Assembly (NCBI GenBank): GCA_965153355.1
Contig: OZ231127.1
Span: 1,612,001-1,676,000, forward strand
Direction of reading: 5' to 3'
DNA length: 64,000 nucleotides
Source of the DNA: Flaccisagitta enflata
Taxonomy: Eukaryota > Chaetognatha > Sagittoidea > Aphragmophora
This document shows, piece after piece, positions 43,160 to 56,724 of the stretch. Every line of letters starts with the position of its first letter. The first letter of the stretch is position 1. A program made the translations under genes and the position numbers. A model generated the notes under the pieces. That model did no database searches. It worked only from the letters and a program-made list of their open reading frames with translations, and was not told the origin of the DNA.

Positions 43160-43548
43160 ACGACTTTGCTCCTCCTCCTCCTCCTCCTCCTCTTTCACCA
43201 CCACCACCACCTCCACAACCACCATCCCCCCCACACCACCACCACCAATACCACCTCTTTCACCGCCATTTTCTCATTCTTCATTCACCTCCTCCAATTC
43301 CACCACCACCACTGCCACCACCCCCCGACCACCACCACCACCACCACCACCACCAGTCAACCACCCTCACCATCAGTCAACCACCACCCCCACCACCACC
43401 ACCAGACCACCGCCACCAACACCACCATCACCAGTCCACCACCACCGCCACCACCACCACCACCACCACCACCACCACCACCACCACCACCACCACCACC
43501 ATTACCACCACCACAACCAACACAACCACCGCCACTTCCTCCACTTCC
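43160..43548. repeat. (CTC)n then (CAC)n trinucleotide tract
   Basis: CTCCTCCTCC turning into long CACCACCACC runs with short breaks; almost no G on this strand. Confidence 0.95.
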
Positions 43549-43861
43549 CCAAAAAAGGCAGACTGTCTGTGAACTTAATGACGTTATGGTGCGTTATTTC
43601 AACTAATGACACTCTTCAAGAAAATGTCATGCAATTCAACGTTAATGTGAAAGTCGAAAGTAACCACGTGATTTTCCCTAATTTGCGCTGCTTCATGCTC
43701 GTGATTGATTTCCATATTTTACTTTGTTTGGCTTTTTCTTGTGATTTTTATAAAGGCTTTCACCTTTAATGTCGCCGATGTTATGCTGATTTTTCTTTAA
43801 TGATTAACAACCTACTGTAAAATAGCAAAGCTTTAATGGAGCACAGCTAAAAGTACACCAC

Positions 43862-44539
43862 TCAAAATGTGCTGGAAGATTTTTTTTGGAAGATAGTATT
43901 TCCTCTATTCACCTTGTTTGATGTTAGTTGTCCCATATGTTATGTTATTATCCTTCTGTTCATATCCCCTCTTTTTCTTCTTTTAGCTTTTTTTCAGATT
44001 CACCATTATCCTGTTAGTTGTCTTTTATGTTAGGCTATTTACATCTTTCCTCTCTCCTTTTTGCATGATGATTGATGATTGATGATGCGACATAGGGTCA
44101 TCATAGAGGACAACTAAGACTTAAAAAGAGTGATGAGACATCAAGCCTTTTTAAAGGACAACTAACATCTATAGTGTGATGAAATATTATGAGACAGGAT
44201 GCCTTTTTAAAAGCGATGAAAAATAATGTGACATTATCAAAGCCTCTATTATGAAAGGCAACTATAGATAAAGCGGTGATGAAAGAAAAAGAAACATTAA
44301 GGACAATTAACTTAAAAGGTGAATCTGGTAAAAACTGCAAAAAGGAGAGAGGAAAGATGTAAATAGCCTAACATAAAAGACAACTAACAGCATAATGGTG
44401 AATCTGAAAAAAAGCTAAAAGAAGAAAAAGAGGGGATATGAACAGAAGGATAATAACATAACATATGGGACAACTAACATCATACAAGGTGAATAGAGGA
44501 AATACTATCTTCCAAAAAAAATCTTCCAGCACATTTTGA
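43862..44539. mobile_element. 678 bp foldback element with ~203 bp arms
   Basis: The left arm 43862-44064 (TCAAAATGTGCTGGAAGATT to CTCTCCTTTTTGCA) and right arm 44336-44539 are near-perfect reverse complements. The 270 bp centre repeats ACAACTAA and GTGATGA phrases. No gene. The tip motif GGAAGATTTTTTTTGGAAGA recurs at 45689 and 51987. Confidence 0.85.
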
Positions 44540-44821
44540 ACAATTACTCTTCAACGATTCATCCAATTTCAAAAAAATTGTTGACCAAATTGAAGCCCTT
44601 CAAATTTCCGAGCTAGTCGTGCAAACCGCATCCCTTTAACCTAATTGGTTCAGAAGTTATCTCACTTAAAGTAAAAAGACTTCCTCTGGCAGGATTCTTG
44701 ATTTGACTTCTTTTATGTTAGTCATTCCTTTTCAAACAATCATAACTCATTTGTTTTTTGATGAATCAACAAAAAATCGGTGACCAAAATGTAGAGTTTT
44801 TCAATGGGCATCTTTTCCTTC

Positions 44822-44868
44822 TTTACACCAACAAAATTGGTTCAGCCGTTTAAAAGTTACGGTCAATC
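44822..44868. repeat. 47 bp direct repeat, donor copy
   Basis: Identical to 45437-45483. It sits just left of the family D element, while the second copy lies inside that element's right arm. Confidence 0.85.
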
Positions 44869-44879
44869 AAAGATTGAAT

Positions 44880-45495
44880 AGTCGCGAAAGCGTTACATGG
44901 TCAGCGGTACCCGATGCCCCTAAGTTAGTGTATGTGGGAATGAGATTGTGAGAGGGGCAGCGGCCCCGGAGGGGCCGATGACCTATGATTCCACATAGGA
45001 CAATTTTCTCCGGTTTGAGAGGCTGGTTAGGAGGGCTGAGAGGCCTGATTTTGGCTCTGAAAGGTCTGATTTAGGGTGTAAGAGGCGAGGTTTGGGGTCT
45101 GAGAGGCTTGATTTGGGGTCTGAAAGGCCTTATTTGGGTCTGAGGGGTCTAATTTGGGGTCTGAAAAGCCTGACATGGGGTCTGGGGCCTGATTTGGATC
45201 TGAGAGGCCTAATTTGGGGTCTGAGAAGCCTGATCTGGGGTCTGGGAGGCCTGATTTGGGGTCTGAGATGCCTGATTTGGGTTCTGGGAGGCCTGATTTG
45301 AAGTCTGAGAAGCCTGATTTGGGGTCAGAAAGGTCTGATTTGGAGTTCGAAAAGGCCTGATTTGGGGTCTGAGAGGCTTTATTTGAGGCTTGGGGGAGTG
45401 GGGGGACGGACGGAAACCGGAGAAAATTGCCCTATGTTTACACCAACAAAATTGGTTCAGCCGTTTAAAAGTTACGGTCAATCCGCTGCCCAAAA
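44880..45495. repeat. family D element with rearranged right arm
   Basis: Left arm GTTACATGGTCAGCGGTACC, GGGGCAGCGGCCCCGGAGG, GACCTATGATTCCACATAGG. Core of about 20 units TTTGGGGTCTGAGAGGCCTGA. The right arm has GAAACCGGAGAAAATTGCCC then TATG, but the next 30-odd bases are replaced by the 47 bp copy of left-flank DNA, and the arm resumes at CGCTGCCCAAAAAGG. Confidence 0.8.
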
Positions 45496-45679
45496 AGGAA
45501 AAAGTATGTGAGTGCTCAAAATGCATGGAATACTACCACTCCAAAAGTGCCTCGAGAGGCCCTAAAAATCACTTCCCCGGCAAATGGCTGCCAAAATTAG
45601 GACAAGATAAGCTCACATTAAAAATTGATTACTTGGCAATTAAATGATATAGGTTTTTAAGTTGATGAATCAAATAACT

Positions 45680-45905
45680 TCGGAGGTTGGAAGATTTTTT
45701 TTTGGAAGATAGTAGCTAAATTGAGAAAAAGAGGAGACGTACATTAAAGGACCATCACATAATGATGATCTAACTAACATTGCAGGTGAATATGTTAAAC
45801 AGCTAAATGGGGAAAAAGAGGAGATATCAACTAAGGACAATAACAAGACATGAAAGAAAACTAACAGCATAAAAGGTGAATCTGGAAAATAGCTGAAATG
45901 AGAAA
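45680..45905. repeat. relative of the 43.9 kb foldback arm
   Basis: GGAAGATTTTTTTTTGGAAGA, then GAAAAAGAGGAGA, AACAGCATAAAAGGTGAATC and ACAATAACAAGACATG, arranged like the right arm of the 43862-44539 element. Confidence 0.6.
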
Positions 45906-45992
45906 AAGAGGCAACGATGATGGATTAAATTGGATCCCTTCAGGGAAAAATGGGAAGGTCGCCCATCAATTGAACGGCAGTCATAAGTGGCC

Positions 45993-46781
<789 letters not shown>

Positions 46782-47189
46782 ACTGACTGACTGACAGCCA
46801 GACCGACAGAAAGACACTAACGCAAAACCATACAAGTAAGCCCACACCACCACAGACAGGGAACCCTTTGAGTAAAATACCTTGCAGCTCTCACCACTAA
46901 GTCACCAGGCATTAGCGTATCAGGTGACACATATACCTATAGCTTCATTCATCCATCAGTCATTTCTCTGTTGCGATAGGATACTCTTTGTCCACACTTT
47001 TGGCAAGCATGTACTCAAGTGAAAATCCACATTGGATATTCCACAGGATGTTGCTTCGTTAGCTATTCCAAGGAAGGATTTAAACTCACTCAACGCAGTT
47101 CTATCGAAAAGTTTCACTTGATTCTGTTTTAACTTTATTTCTGTTTGCATTCCGTTCCCTTGAGACAGGAGACTTGGAATTACGCCTTT

Positions 47190-47335
47190 TGAAAAACAAG
47201 GCCGGATACACGGCTACTCAAGATGGGCGGGGCGGTGATAATTGACCAAATTGGATAACCAAGCGTTTGGGTAGGAGCAGTGATGCAAAAACCGCCCGTA
47301 AACGCCCTGCCGAACGTGCACGTAACAAAAAGTAT
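47190..47335 (+). repeat. family A element, hairpin decayed
   Basis: CAAGGCCGGATACACGGC, AAGCGTTTGGGTAGGAGCAG, ACCGCCCGTAAACGCCC, then CGAACGTGCACGTAACAAAAAG. Confidence 0.65.
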
Positions 47336-47517
47336 AACAAGACACTAGGTTGGAATTCCAAAGGCTCAATTTGGACTGAAAAAGCTAGCAGTACACAAAA
47401 CATGAAACAAAAGATGTGAACAGGCAGATGTGGTCTATACATCATGAAACATGTGTTTGTACGCTAACGAGTGCAGTGAATGAGTGGTCCAACCAAATAC
47501 GCGTTTATATGCAGACG

Positions 47518-47672
47518 AGAGTGGATACACGACAACCTTTGTCACGGACAGGTGGGCAGGAGCGGAATACCCCGAAAAGCCACTGTGTGACTGACCGATG
47601 GATAGACGGATGGAGCAATGGACGGCGAACGGGCCGACTTAAAGATTCGTATGTCCGCCACAAAAGACGTTT
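47518..47672 (+). repeat. family A element, degraded ends
   Basis: TGGATACACGACAACC, GTCACGGACAGGTGGGCAGG, GATGGATAGACGGATGG, and TCGTATGTCCGCCACAAAAG. Confidence 0.6.
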
Positions 47673-47799
47673 GTAAGCGAACCTTTTTTTCTCATTTCTT
47701 TTTCTTTCTGTCTCTGATTCTCTTTCCATGAATAAATGGAAAGGAAATTGGAGATTAATTGGCAAGTCGTTTAAAGAAAAGCGGGACTTTAGTCCGAGT

Positions 47800-48512
47800 T
47801 TAACCCCCTTACAACCCGCTTCCTCACAACCCCCTTCCTCACAACCCCCTTCCTCACAGCCCCCTTCCTTACAACCCGCTTTCTTACCACCCTCTTCCTT
47901 ACAACTCAGTTCCTTACAACCCGCTTCCTAACAAGCTACTTCCTTACAAAGCCGGATACACGGCCAATACCAGTTGCGGACGAATGGGCTGGGGTGGAAA
48001 TGCGCATTTTCACACATTCCAACTCGATCACCATAACCGACAGACCGACGGAGAGACAAAGCCTCTTATAGAGTCCCGTGTCCGCAACTAAAAACTTGCT
48101 TTCTTACAACCTGCTTCCTGGCAACCCGCTTCCTAACAACCTGCTTCCTTACAACCTGCTTCCTTACAACCTGCTCCCTTACAACCCACATCCTTACAAC
48201 CCACTTCCTAATAACACGCTTCCTAACAACCCTCTTCCTTACAAGCCACTTTCTCACAACCCACTTCCTAACAACCCATATCCTTACAACCCGCTTCCTC
48301 ACAACCCACCTCCTTACAACCCGCTTCCTTACAAGCCACTTTCTCACAACCCACTTCCTACCAACCCATATCCTTACAACCCGCTTCCTCACAACCCACC
48401 TCCTTACAACCCGCTTCCTTACAACCCACCTCCTTACAACCCTCTTCCTTACAACCCTGTTCCATACAACCTACTTAATTACAACCCACTTTCATGCAAC
48501 CTACTTCCTTCC
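47800..48512. repeat. 15 bp minisatellite CTTCCTTACAACCCG, split by a family A element
   Basis: About 38 units in two blocks (47800-47946 and 48093-48512), with recurrent third-position-like variants. Confidence 0.92.
47947..48092 (+). repeat. family A element inside the 15 bp minisatellite
   Basis: AAAGCCGGATACACGGCC, inner arm AGTTGCGGACGAATGGGC, GACAGACCGACGGAGAG, second hairpin CTCTTATAGAG, 3' end GTCCCGTGTCCGCAACT then AAAAA. Inner arm AGTTGCGGAC and terminal GTCCGCAACT are exact complements, both carrying the TTGC variant. Confidence 0.85.
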
Positions 48513-48539
48513 CCTTTCCCAACCCCTAAACTACATGCA

Positions 48540-48890
48540 TAGCTCAAATGACTTTCTTTTCTGCCCCTCCCCCCTCACATTCTTCCGACAGTATATAGAG
48601 CCTGTTCCCCACGCCCCACAATTCCTTACTTTCCTACTTCCCAGCCCCATTGATCCTGCCACTGCCCCCTATGACTCCCCATTCCCTACCTCCTCACCCC
48701 CCCAATCCATTGATACGGCCCCTTTCCCTACAACTACCCTTTTTTCCACCCCTTCCCTTCTTACCCCCTTATTGTGAGGTAGAGAAAGTTAAGAAGATTT
48801 GTGGACTTGGAAACTCTCAGGTTACAAATTCTGCTTAAAAGAATCTTGTAGAAAGTTACTCAGTTGAATACAAATTTAATTCCGGCGTTG
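48540..48890. other. C-rich, G-poor sequence
   Basis: 48540-48775 is strongly pyrimidine/C-rich (CCCCTCCCCCCTC, CCCCATTGATCC); nothing further is recognised. Confidence 0.5.
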
Positions 48891-48892
48891 AC

Positions 48893-49020
48893 AAGCTCAT
48901 TTGCTTACTTTTGTTGAAAAGCTCATATGCTCACTTTCATTGAAAAGCTCATTTGCTCACTTTCATTGAAAAGCTCATTTGCTCACTTTTGGGGAAAAGC
49001 TCATTTGATCACTTTTCAAC
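48893..49020. repeat. 29 bp minisatellite (about 4-5 units)
   Basis: AAAAGCTCATTTGCTCACTT plus TCATTGA spacing, with small changes between units. Confidence 0.88.
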
Positions 49021-49172
49021 ATTTTGATCTTCTTCTAAGACTTAGTGAGGTTGTCCGTCAATACATATCGAGATCTGTGTATGTCTGTGTCTGCCTCAAA
49101 CTCCGACAGACAAACAGACAGACACTTACACCAATCACATCCCTTCGGACACAGCCTCGCCCTGGCGCACAA

Positions 49173-49626
<454 letters not shown>

Positions 49627-50015
49627 CTCCTTTTCCCTATATCAAATCATTTAGCCTGGCGCGTTAATGCCCTCGTAAACCGGATCACATCCTCTTAGCT
49701 CTTTTCCTATCACAAAGGACCAACAAAACACCAAGAAAAAAAAAAGAACAATACAAAAAAAAAAAAGCACAAAAGAAAAATAAGACAACAATAAAAAGAA
49801 TACAACGTCAGCATAGGAAAAGGAGGGGGGGTGGGGGGGGGTAATCCGACCCTCCCCCTTTAAAAGGAGCTTCCAAAGTATTTCCCCTTTCCATTCCACC
49901 TTAGTAGAGCAGAGTTGAGATCAAATTGAAAAGCCCACAAAAAGTGAATTGTTATCTCTTGCCTTGGAAGAAGCGGTATTGAAGAGAGGAGGAACTAGGC
50001 TGGATCAACAACGGA

Positions 50016-50280
50016 ACATGTTTTTAGTGAAGATAGCAAACTCGATCATTCCTGTCAATCGCGTTTAATGCGTGAACACACATTCATAAATCCTAACTGT
50101 TTCACAAAGGAGTGAGTAAAGTGAGTGAGCGAGCCTGTGAATGGAACGAGTGTGCAAAGGATGCGCGCGTAGCACAGTGTAGCGCTGCAAAGCGAGCGAG
50201 CAGAATGAGCGGTGTGAGCGAACGATCATAGCGAATGACCTAATGGCCCATTCAAAACGCGATTGTCTAGTGGAGGGACA
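50016..50280. repeat. family F element
   Basis: TTTTTAGTGAAGATAGC left, TCAAAACGCGATTGTCTAGT right; internal GAGTGAGCGAGC and GCGAACGATCATAGCGAATG. Reverse orientation relative to 62879-63114. Confidence 0.65.
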
Positions 50281-50404
50281 GGCCCTAAGTTGGCCTCGGA
50301 AATTTTTTTGCTGGTATATACAAATCTCCAATTGATCCTGCTCAAGGCTGATGCTTTAATATCGAGAGAAGGGATGACAGAGGCAGAGATATTTAAAGAA
50401 GTAA

Positions 50405-50658
50405 GGGCGTGTTTCTAGTGAAGACAAAAAACGCGTTTGTTCCTGTGAAACGCGATAACAGTATGAACACATATTCAAGAATTTCAACTTGACGGAACGC
50501 TTGGAAGATTTTCCGGGGCTGCTGGTGCAAGTTCAGCAAACGGCCTCGAAGGGGAAGAAATCGGCGAGTGAGCGGAGTTAGCGGTGCGAGCGAACGAACG
50601 TAGCGAGCGACCAAGTGGCAGGTTCAAAACGCGATTGTCTGTTACTAGAAACGCCCCC
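50405..50658. mobile_element. family F element with clear inverted ends
   Basis: Left GGGCGTGTTTCTAGTGAAGA; right the inverse of GGGGCGTTTCTAGTAACAG, followed by ACAATCGCGTTTTGAACC-type subterminal sequence. The flanks show no unambiguous target duplication. Ends resemble some hAT-like MITEs but this is unproven. Confidence 0.65.
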
Positions 50659-50934
50659 TAAAGACAGTAGAGTAGAGACAACCAAACACATTTGAGACAG
50701 GAATGGACAAAGCGAGAGGAACAGAAAGGAGAAAAGGAGGTAGATGGCAAAAGAGATAAATAAATGAAAAAGGAAAACATACCAGAAAGAAAACATCTTT
50801 AACATTGGTAAGAAATGATGAAAAAGAAATAAAAAGGAAGAAAGAAGGGTCTGGATGAAAGGCGTTGCTTCTGTCGGACGGATTTTCCTTTTTTCGTTTG
50901 TGGCAAAATCGGTGTGGTGCCAATCACTAACATG

Positions 50935-51540
50935 GGCCCTAATCGCAAACGTCGGCGCCAATAGCAAACGCCGGCGCCAATCTCAAACACCGGCGCCAAT
51001 CTCAAACACCGGCGCCAATCGCAAACACCGGCGCCAATCTTAAACGCCGGCGCCAATCTCAAACACCGGCGCCAATCGCAAACACCGGCGCCAATCGCAA
51101 ACACCGGCGCCAATCTCAAACATCGACGCCAATCTCAAACATCGGCACCAATCACAAACACCGGCGCCAATCTCAAACATCAACCCCAATCTCAAACACC
51201 GCGCCAATCTAAAACACCGGCGCCAATCTCAAACATCGACGCCAATCTCAAACACCGGCGCCAATCTAAAACACCGGCGCCAATCTGAAACACCGGCGCT
51301 AATCTCAAACAGCGGCGCCAATCTCAAACACCGGCGCCAATCTCAAACACGGGCCCCAATTGCAAACACGGGCCCCAATCGCAAACACCGGCGCCAATCT
51401 CAAACACCGGCGCCAATCTCAAACACGGGCCCCAATCTCAAACATCGACGCCAATCTCAAACATCGACGCCAATCTCAAACATCGGCGCCAATCGCAAAC
51501 ACCGGCGCCAATCTTAAACACCGGCGCCAATCGCGAACTC
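50935..51540. repeat. 19 bp minisatellite ACACCGGCGCCAATCTCAA (~32 units)
   Basis: Each unit carries the palindrome CCGGCGCC or variants (GGGCCC, TCGACG, TCGGCG). The following bases alternate between CGCAA and CTCAA. No spacers, so not a CRISPR array. Confidence 0.95.
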
Positions 51541-51979
51541 TGAATTTTTGCGTCTTCAGTAAAACGTCTTTCACACTCTTTTGACTCTGTATATATGGCC
51601 AATTCCCGCCTCTCCTGCGTTCCTGGTAACATTCACAGTCTGCTAGTCTCTTCTCTAGTTTCTCAGTTTTCATGTCTGCATCTCCGTCTTTCATTCTTTG
51701 AATTTCAACTCCGTCTCAGTTTTCATTTGTCGTATTTTCTGTCTCTCTTCTTTCTCTCATATTTGTTCATATGATCATATCCAATCATGTCTTTCACACT
51801 TGTTTTTTTAATTTCTGTATATAATTCCAAAATCCCTCCTCTTTTCCGTTACGGGCTTAGCGTTTGTCCATCCGTCCGTTTACCCATCCATTTGGGTAGA
51901 AAAGTGTAAAAACGACCAATGTGTGATTAGTAGCTTTGTTAGTTAAGGAGCAACACAATTATCAAAGTTGATGCTTGTT

Positions 51980-52025
51980 TTGAGGTGGGAAGATTTTTTT
52001 GTGAAGATAGTATGATAGTATCTCT
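51980..52025. repeat. GGAAGATTTTTTT tip motif
   Basis: TGGGAAGATTTTTTTGTGAAGATAGTATGATAGT, seen as a single arm like those of the 43.9 kb foldback. Confidence 0.4.
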
Positions 52026-52227
52026 GCTATCAGTTTAGTCTCCGTTTCAGTATTTTCTTGCTGCTGACAGAAACAACCATTTTTCAAGGTTACCACTTCG
52101 CTTCGGGGTTTTGACTACTATTCAGCGTTTTAGGACCTCTACATCCAATCCAGATCTACCAGTAATGGCGGCTGTCATCGAAGAAAAAAAAGGAATGTTG
52201 AGACGTGAGAGAGAGATCAATCGTCTG

Positions 52228-52540
<313 letters not shown>

Positions 52541-52966
52541 GTGTCCAGTCACTTTCCTGTTGTTACACTCACATTACATTCTAGCTGAGCAGTTGTACCT
52601 ATTATCGTTTCGGCTCTGGCCTTCTTTCCCACCAACCGGCATTCTTAATCACCACAAGACTGCACAAACACCTTTGAAAAAGTTTTCTTTATTGGCTCAA
52701 TCACTTTCTTCCCCCAGCTGCCGGTTTGTACCTTCATTCTTATGGCCGCAAAAAAAGGGAAAAATCACTTTAATTCCTGTTTCTCTTCTCTTTACTTTGG
52801 TCCCCTGTTAATGATTCCCTGATGAGGGGAATTAAGATAGGATGAAATAAATGGGAAAAGAAAGATATCAAACGGGAAAAAAGGATGAAAGAAAATAAAA
52901 GGATCGAAAGAAAGAAAAAAAAAAACATATGAAGAAGGAAATAAAACATGAAGGAAAATGATTTTA

Positions 52967-52984
52967 GAAAGAAAGAAAGAAAAA

Positions 52985-53040
<56 letters not shown>

Positions 53041-53320
53041 AAAAAAGAAAGAAAGAAAAAAAAGAAAAAAAGAAAGAAAAAAAGAAAGACAGATAGATTG
53101 AATGAAAGATAGATAGAATGAAAGAAAATGAGAAAGAAAGAACGAAAAAAAGAAAGAAAGAAAGATAGATAGAATGAAAGAAAGATAGATAGAATGAAAG
53201 AAAAAAGGAAATACATTAAAAAATCTTCCAATATTTTGACCTTTATTCGGCCTTCGTCAGGGACTTTCACCTGAAAAAAGAAAGAAAGAAAAAAAAAAAA
53301 GAAAAAAGAAAGAAAGAAAA

Positions 53321-53387
<67 letters not shown>

Positions 53388-53420
53388 TAAGAAAGAAAAA
53401 AGGAAAAATTTGAAAAAAAA

Positions 53421-53460
<40 letters not shown>
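52967..53460. repeat. (AAAG)n tracts with GATAGATAGAATG island
   Basis: Two AAAG blocks (52967-53075 and 53277-53460), with a block of GAAAGATAGATAGAATG units and a short unique island between. Confidence 0.95.
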
Positions 53461-53462
<2 letters not shown>

Positions 53463-53466
<4 letters not shown>

Positions 53467-54067
53467 ACAAGTCATCCAAGGATCGCACATGGTCAGCGGT
53501 ACCCGATGCCCTGCTTGGTGTGATCGGCTGAAGAAGTTGAGTGAGAGCAGGGCAGCGGCCCCAAAGGACCGATGTCCTGTAGGACACAGGGGTGAATTTC
53601 CTTATGTCCTGAGATTCCTGAGAAGGCAAATTTCAGGCCTTTTGAACAATTTTCCATGATATTCAATGGGAGTTTCATTTTTTAAAAAATCTTTTATCTA
53701 TAATCCATGTTATTCAATGAGAATTTCATATTTTTTTCATTTTTTTATCAATCTCCCATGTTATTCAATAGGAATTTTGCACTTTTTAAGTTTTTAATCG
53801 ATTTTCCATGTTATTCAATAGGAAATTTATATTTTTTCATTTTTTTGTGAATTTTTCATACTATTCAGTGGGATGTTTTGTGAATTTTTCATACTATTCA
53901 ATGGGATGTTTGCATTTTGTCATTTTCCCATGTTATTCAATGGGAATTTGAGAATTGAGAAACTTGGGGGGGACGTACGGACGGATGTACGTACGTACGG
54001 ACGGACGTAGGGAAATTCACCCCTGTGTCCTACAGGACATCGGCCCTTTGGGGCCGCTGCCCAAAAA
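53463..54067. repeat. family D element, ATTCAATGGG core subtype
   Basis: Left AAGTCATCCAAGGATCGCAC through CCTGTAGGACACAGGGG; right CCCTGTGTCCTACAGGACATC to GGGGCCGCTGCCC. The core is unlike other D copies: units of type TTTCCATGTTATTCAATGGG of about 50-60 bp. AAAG/AAGA runs abut both ends. Confidence 0.85.
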
Positions 54068-54244
54068 GGAATAAAGAAAGATAGAAGAGAAGAAAAAAAG
54101 AAAAAAGTGAGAAAGCAGCCATTTAAGCGTGTTGGTTAAAATTGAGGAAACCTACGAAATTGGATTAGGAAAGTGTCCTTTTTTAGTGGAATGGGGAAAG
54201 GAGAAATCTAGCAAATGGACGTCTTTAAGAATGAGTATGATCAG

Positions 54245-54558
54245 TTTCAATTGCGCTCATCCCAGACATGTTTGACGTGACGGATCAGGCTATCAACTTC
54301 ATTTGCGCTCATTCTGCTCATGTATGCCGTGACAGAACAGGCTTTCAACCCCATTCGCGCTCATCCTGCTCATGTATGATGTGAAGCAACAGGCAATCAA
54401 CTTCATTTGCCTTTCATCCCGCTCATGTGTGTAGGGACGGATCAGGCTATCAACCTCATTCACGCTCATCCTGCTCATGTATGACGTGACAGAACAGGCT
54501 TTCAACTTTATTTGCGTTCATCCCGCTCATGTATGACGTAACGGATCAGGCTATCAGA
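54245..54558. repeat. ~61 bp minisatellite (5 units)
   Basis: Phrases GACGGATCAGGCTATCAACTT, CATTTGCGCTCATCC and GCTCATGTATGACGTGAC repeated five times. Confidence 0.9.
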
Positions 54559-54610
54559 ATGTAGGTGGGGAAAGAGCTTAAACATTGCACATGCACATTA
54601 CATACATACG

Positions 54611-54942
<332 letters not shown>

Positions 54943-55309
54943 TTATTTACAGAAATCTAAAACATGCTCATAGAACTACACAGGTGCTGACAAATGGATA
55001 GGGTTACAAATGAAGGAAAAGAAGGTAAGACTAAGAGGAGGAAACTGGAAAACCACTACCTGAGACACGAACTCTCATCGACTAACAAAAGGAACGAACA
55101 GCGGCAGACAAACAGATATAGACAGACATCTTGAGATGTAGAGAGACAGATGAAAAGAGAGAGACAGAGGCGGTAAGGTAGTAGGTAAAGACCGCTAAAA
55201 AGACAGATGGGGAGAAGGAGCGGTACCGACGGACAGCTGGGGGGATACAGACAGATTATCGGAGAAGTGGATTTAGACCGATACGGATAAACAGACCGAG
55301 ATAGACACA

Positions 55310-55556
55310 GACACCAAGGAGGAGTGGCACCGACAGACGAGCATATACTGAAAAAATATCAGAGACAGATAAACAAGAGGAGTGGTACCGACAGATGGAC
55401 AGATACTGAAAAATTATCAAAGACAGGTAAACAGAAAGATAAACAGAGACACAAGAGGAGTTGTACCGACAGATACTGACAAATTTTCAGAGACAGATAA
55501 ACAGACAGATAAACAGACAGAGACAAAAGAGGAGTGGTACCGACAGACGGTATATT
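55310..55556. repeat. ~65 bp tandem units with GACAGATAAACAG
   Basis: GAGGAGTGGTACCGACAGA and ATACTGAAAAATTATC phrases, about four units. Confidence 0.8.
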
Positions 55557-55619
55557 ATGGAATATCATTTATCAGAAAAGCGTCGAACCGAGAACAAGTT
55601 TTTTGAATGGACTGGAAAG

Positions 55620-56012
55620 AGAAGAAGGAGAAGGAGAAGAAGAAGAAGAAGAAGAAGAAGAAGAAGAAGAAGAAGATGGAGAAGAAGGAGAAGAAGGAGA
55701 AGAAGAAGAAGAAGAAGAAGAAGAAGAAGAAGAAGAAGAAGAAGAAGAAGAAGAAGAAGAAGGAGAAGAAGAAGAAGAAGAAGAAGAAGAAGAAGAAGAA
55801 GAAGAAGAAGAAGAAGAAAAAAGAAAAAGAAAAAGAAAAAGAAAAAGAAGAAGAAGGAGAAGAAGAAGAAGAAGAAGAAGAAGAAGAAGAAGAAGAAGAA
55901 GAAGAAGAAGAAAGAAAAAGAAAAAGAAAGAAAAGAAGAAGAAAGAAAAGAAGAAGAAACTGGAGAAGAAGAAGAAACAGCAGCAACAGCAGCAGCAGCA
56001 GCAGCAGCAGTA
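55620..56012. repeat. (GAA)n tract ending in (CAG)n
   Basis: About 360 bp of GAAGAA and AAAAAG, then CAGCAACAGCAGCAGCAG at 55979-56010. Confidence 0.95.
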
Positions 56013-56139
56013 GAAGATATAGAGTTGGAGCAAGGTGAGAAGTATAGTCAATGGATTCTCACCATTATGAAGGAAAGGTGAAAAAAGTTGCATGACACCG
56101 GTTGCACTTACAGATGCAGATATAGCACAAAGAAATTCT

Positions 56140-56412
<273 letters not shown>

Positions 56413-56520
56413 GAATGTAAAAAAAACACACTTACACTGCCTGGTCTAACACTTACCGAGAAAACGACAAACAGATCATAAAACTGCATAGAAAACATCA
56501 AAGACTAAATGAGCTACAAA

Positions 56521-56724
56521 ACAAGGCCGGATACATGGCTAGATAGTCGCGGACGGTTGGGTAGGGGCGGTAATAAAAAAGGCATTTGGGCAGGAGCAGT
56601 AGTGCTACAGACGCCCGAAATGCCGAGAAAGCTTACCGTGACGGACGGACGGACGGACGGACGGACGGACCAACCGACCGACCGACCTAGCGGTTTATAG
56701 AGTCGTGTCACGCGCGACTAAAGA
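56521..56724 (+). repeat. family A element, complete long subtype
   Basis: AAGGCCGGATACATGGC, AGTCGCGGACGGTTGGGTAGG, GGCATTTGGGCAGGAGCAGT, (GGAC)n then (GACC)n, hairpin GAGTCGTGTCACGCGCGACT then AAAG. Confidence 0.85.

Noticed and set aside
43136-43769. Pro/His/Thr-rich frame
   Set aside because: Translation of the (CAC)n tract.
48078-48542. Regular YNPLP-type repeat protein
   Set aside because: A 15 bp minisatellite is divisible by three, so its frame stays open by period alone. The array is interrupted by a transposon and has variants without codon logic.
50578-51119. Frames with repeated AIGAGVCDWRR
   Set aside because: Translation of the 19 bp minisatellite plus flanking noncoding DNA.
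50935-51540. CRISPR-like array
   Set aside because: 19 bp units are contiguous with no unique spacers, in a eukaryotic genome.
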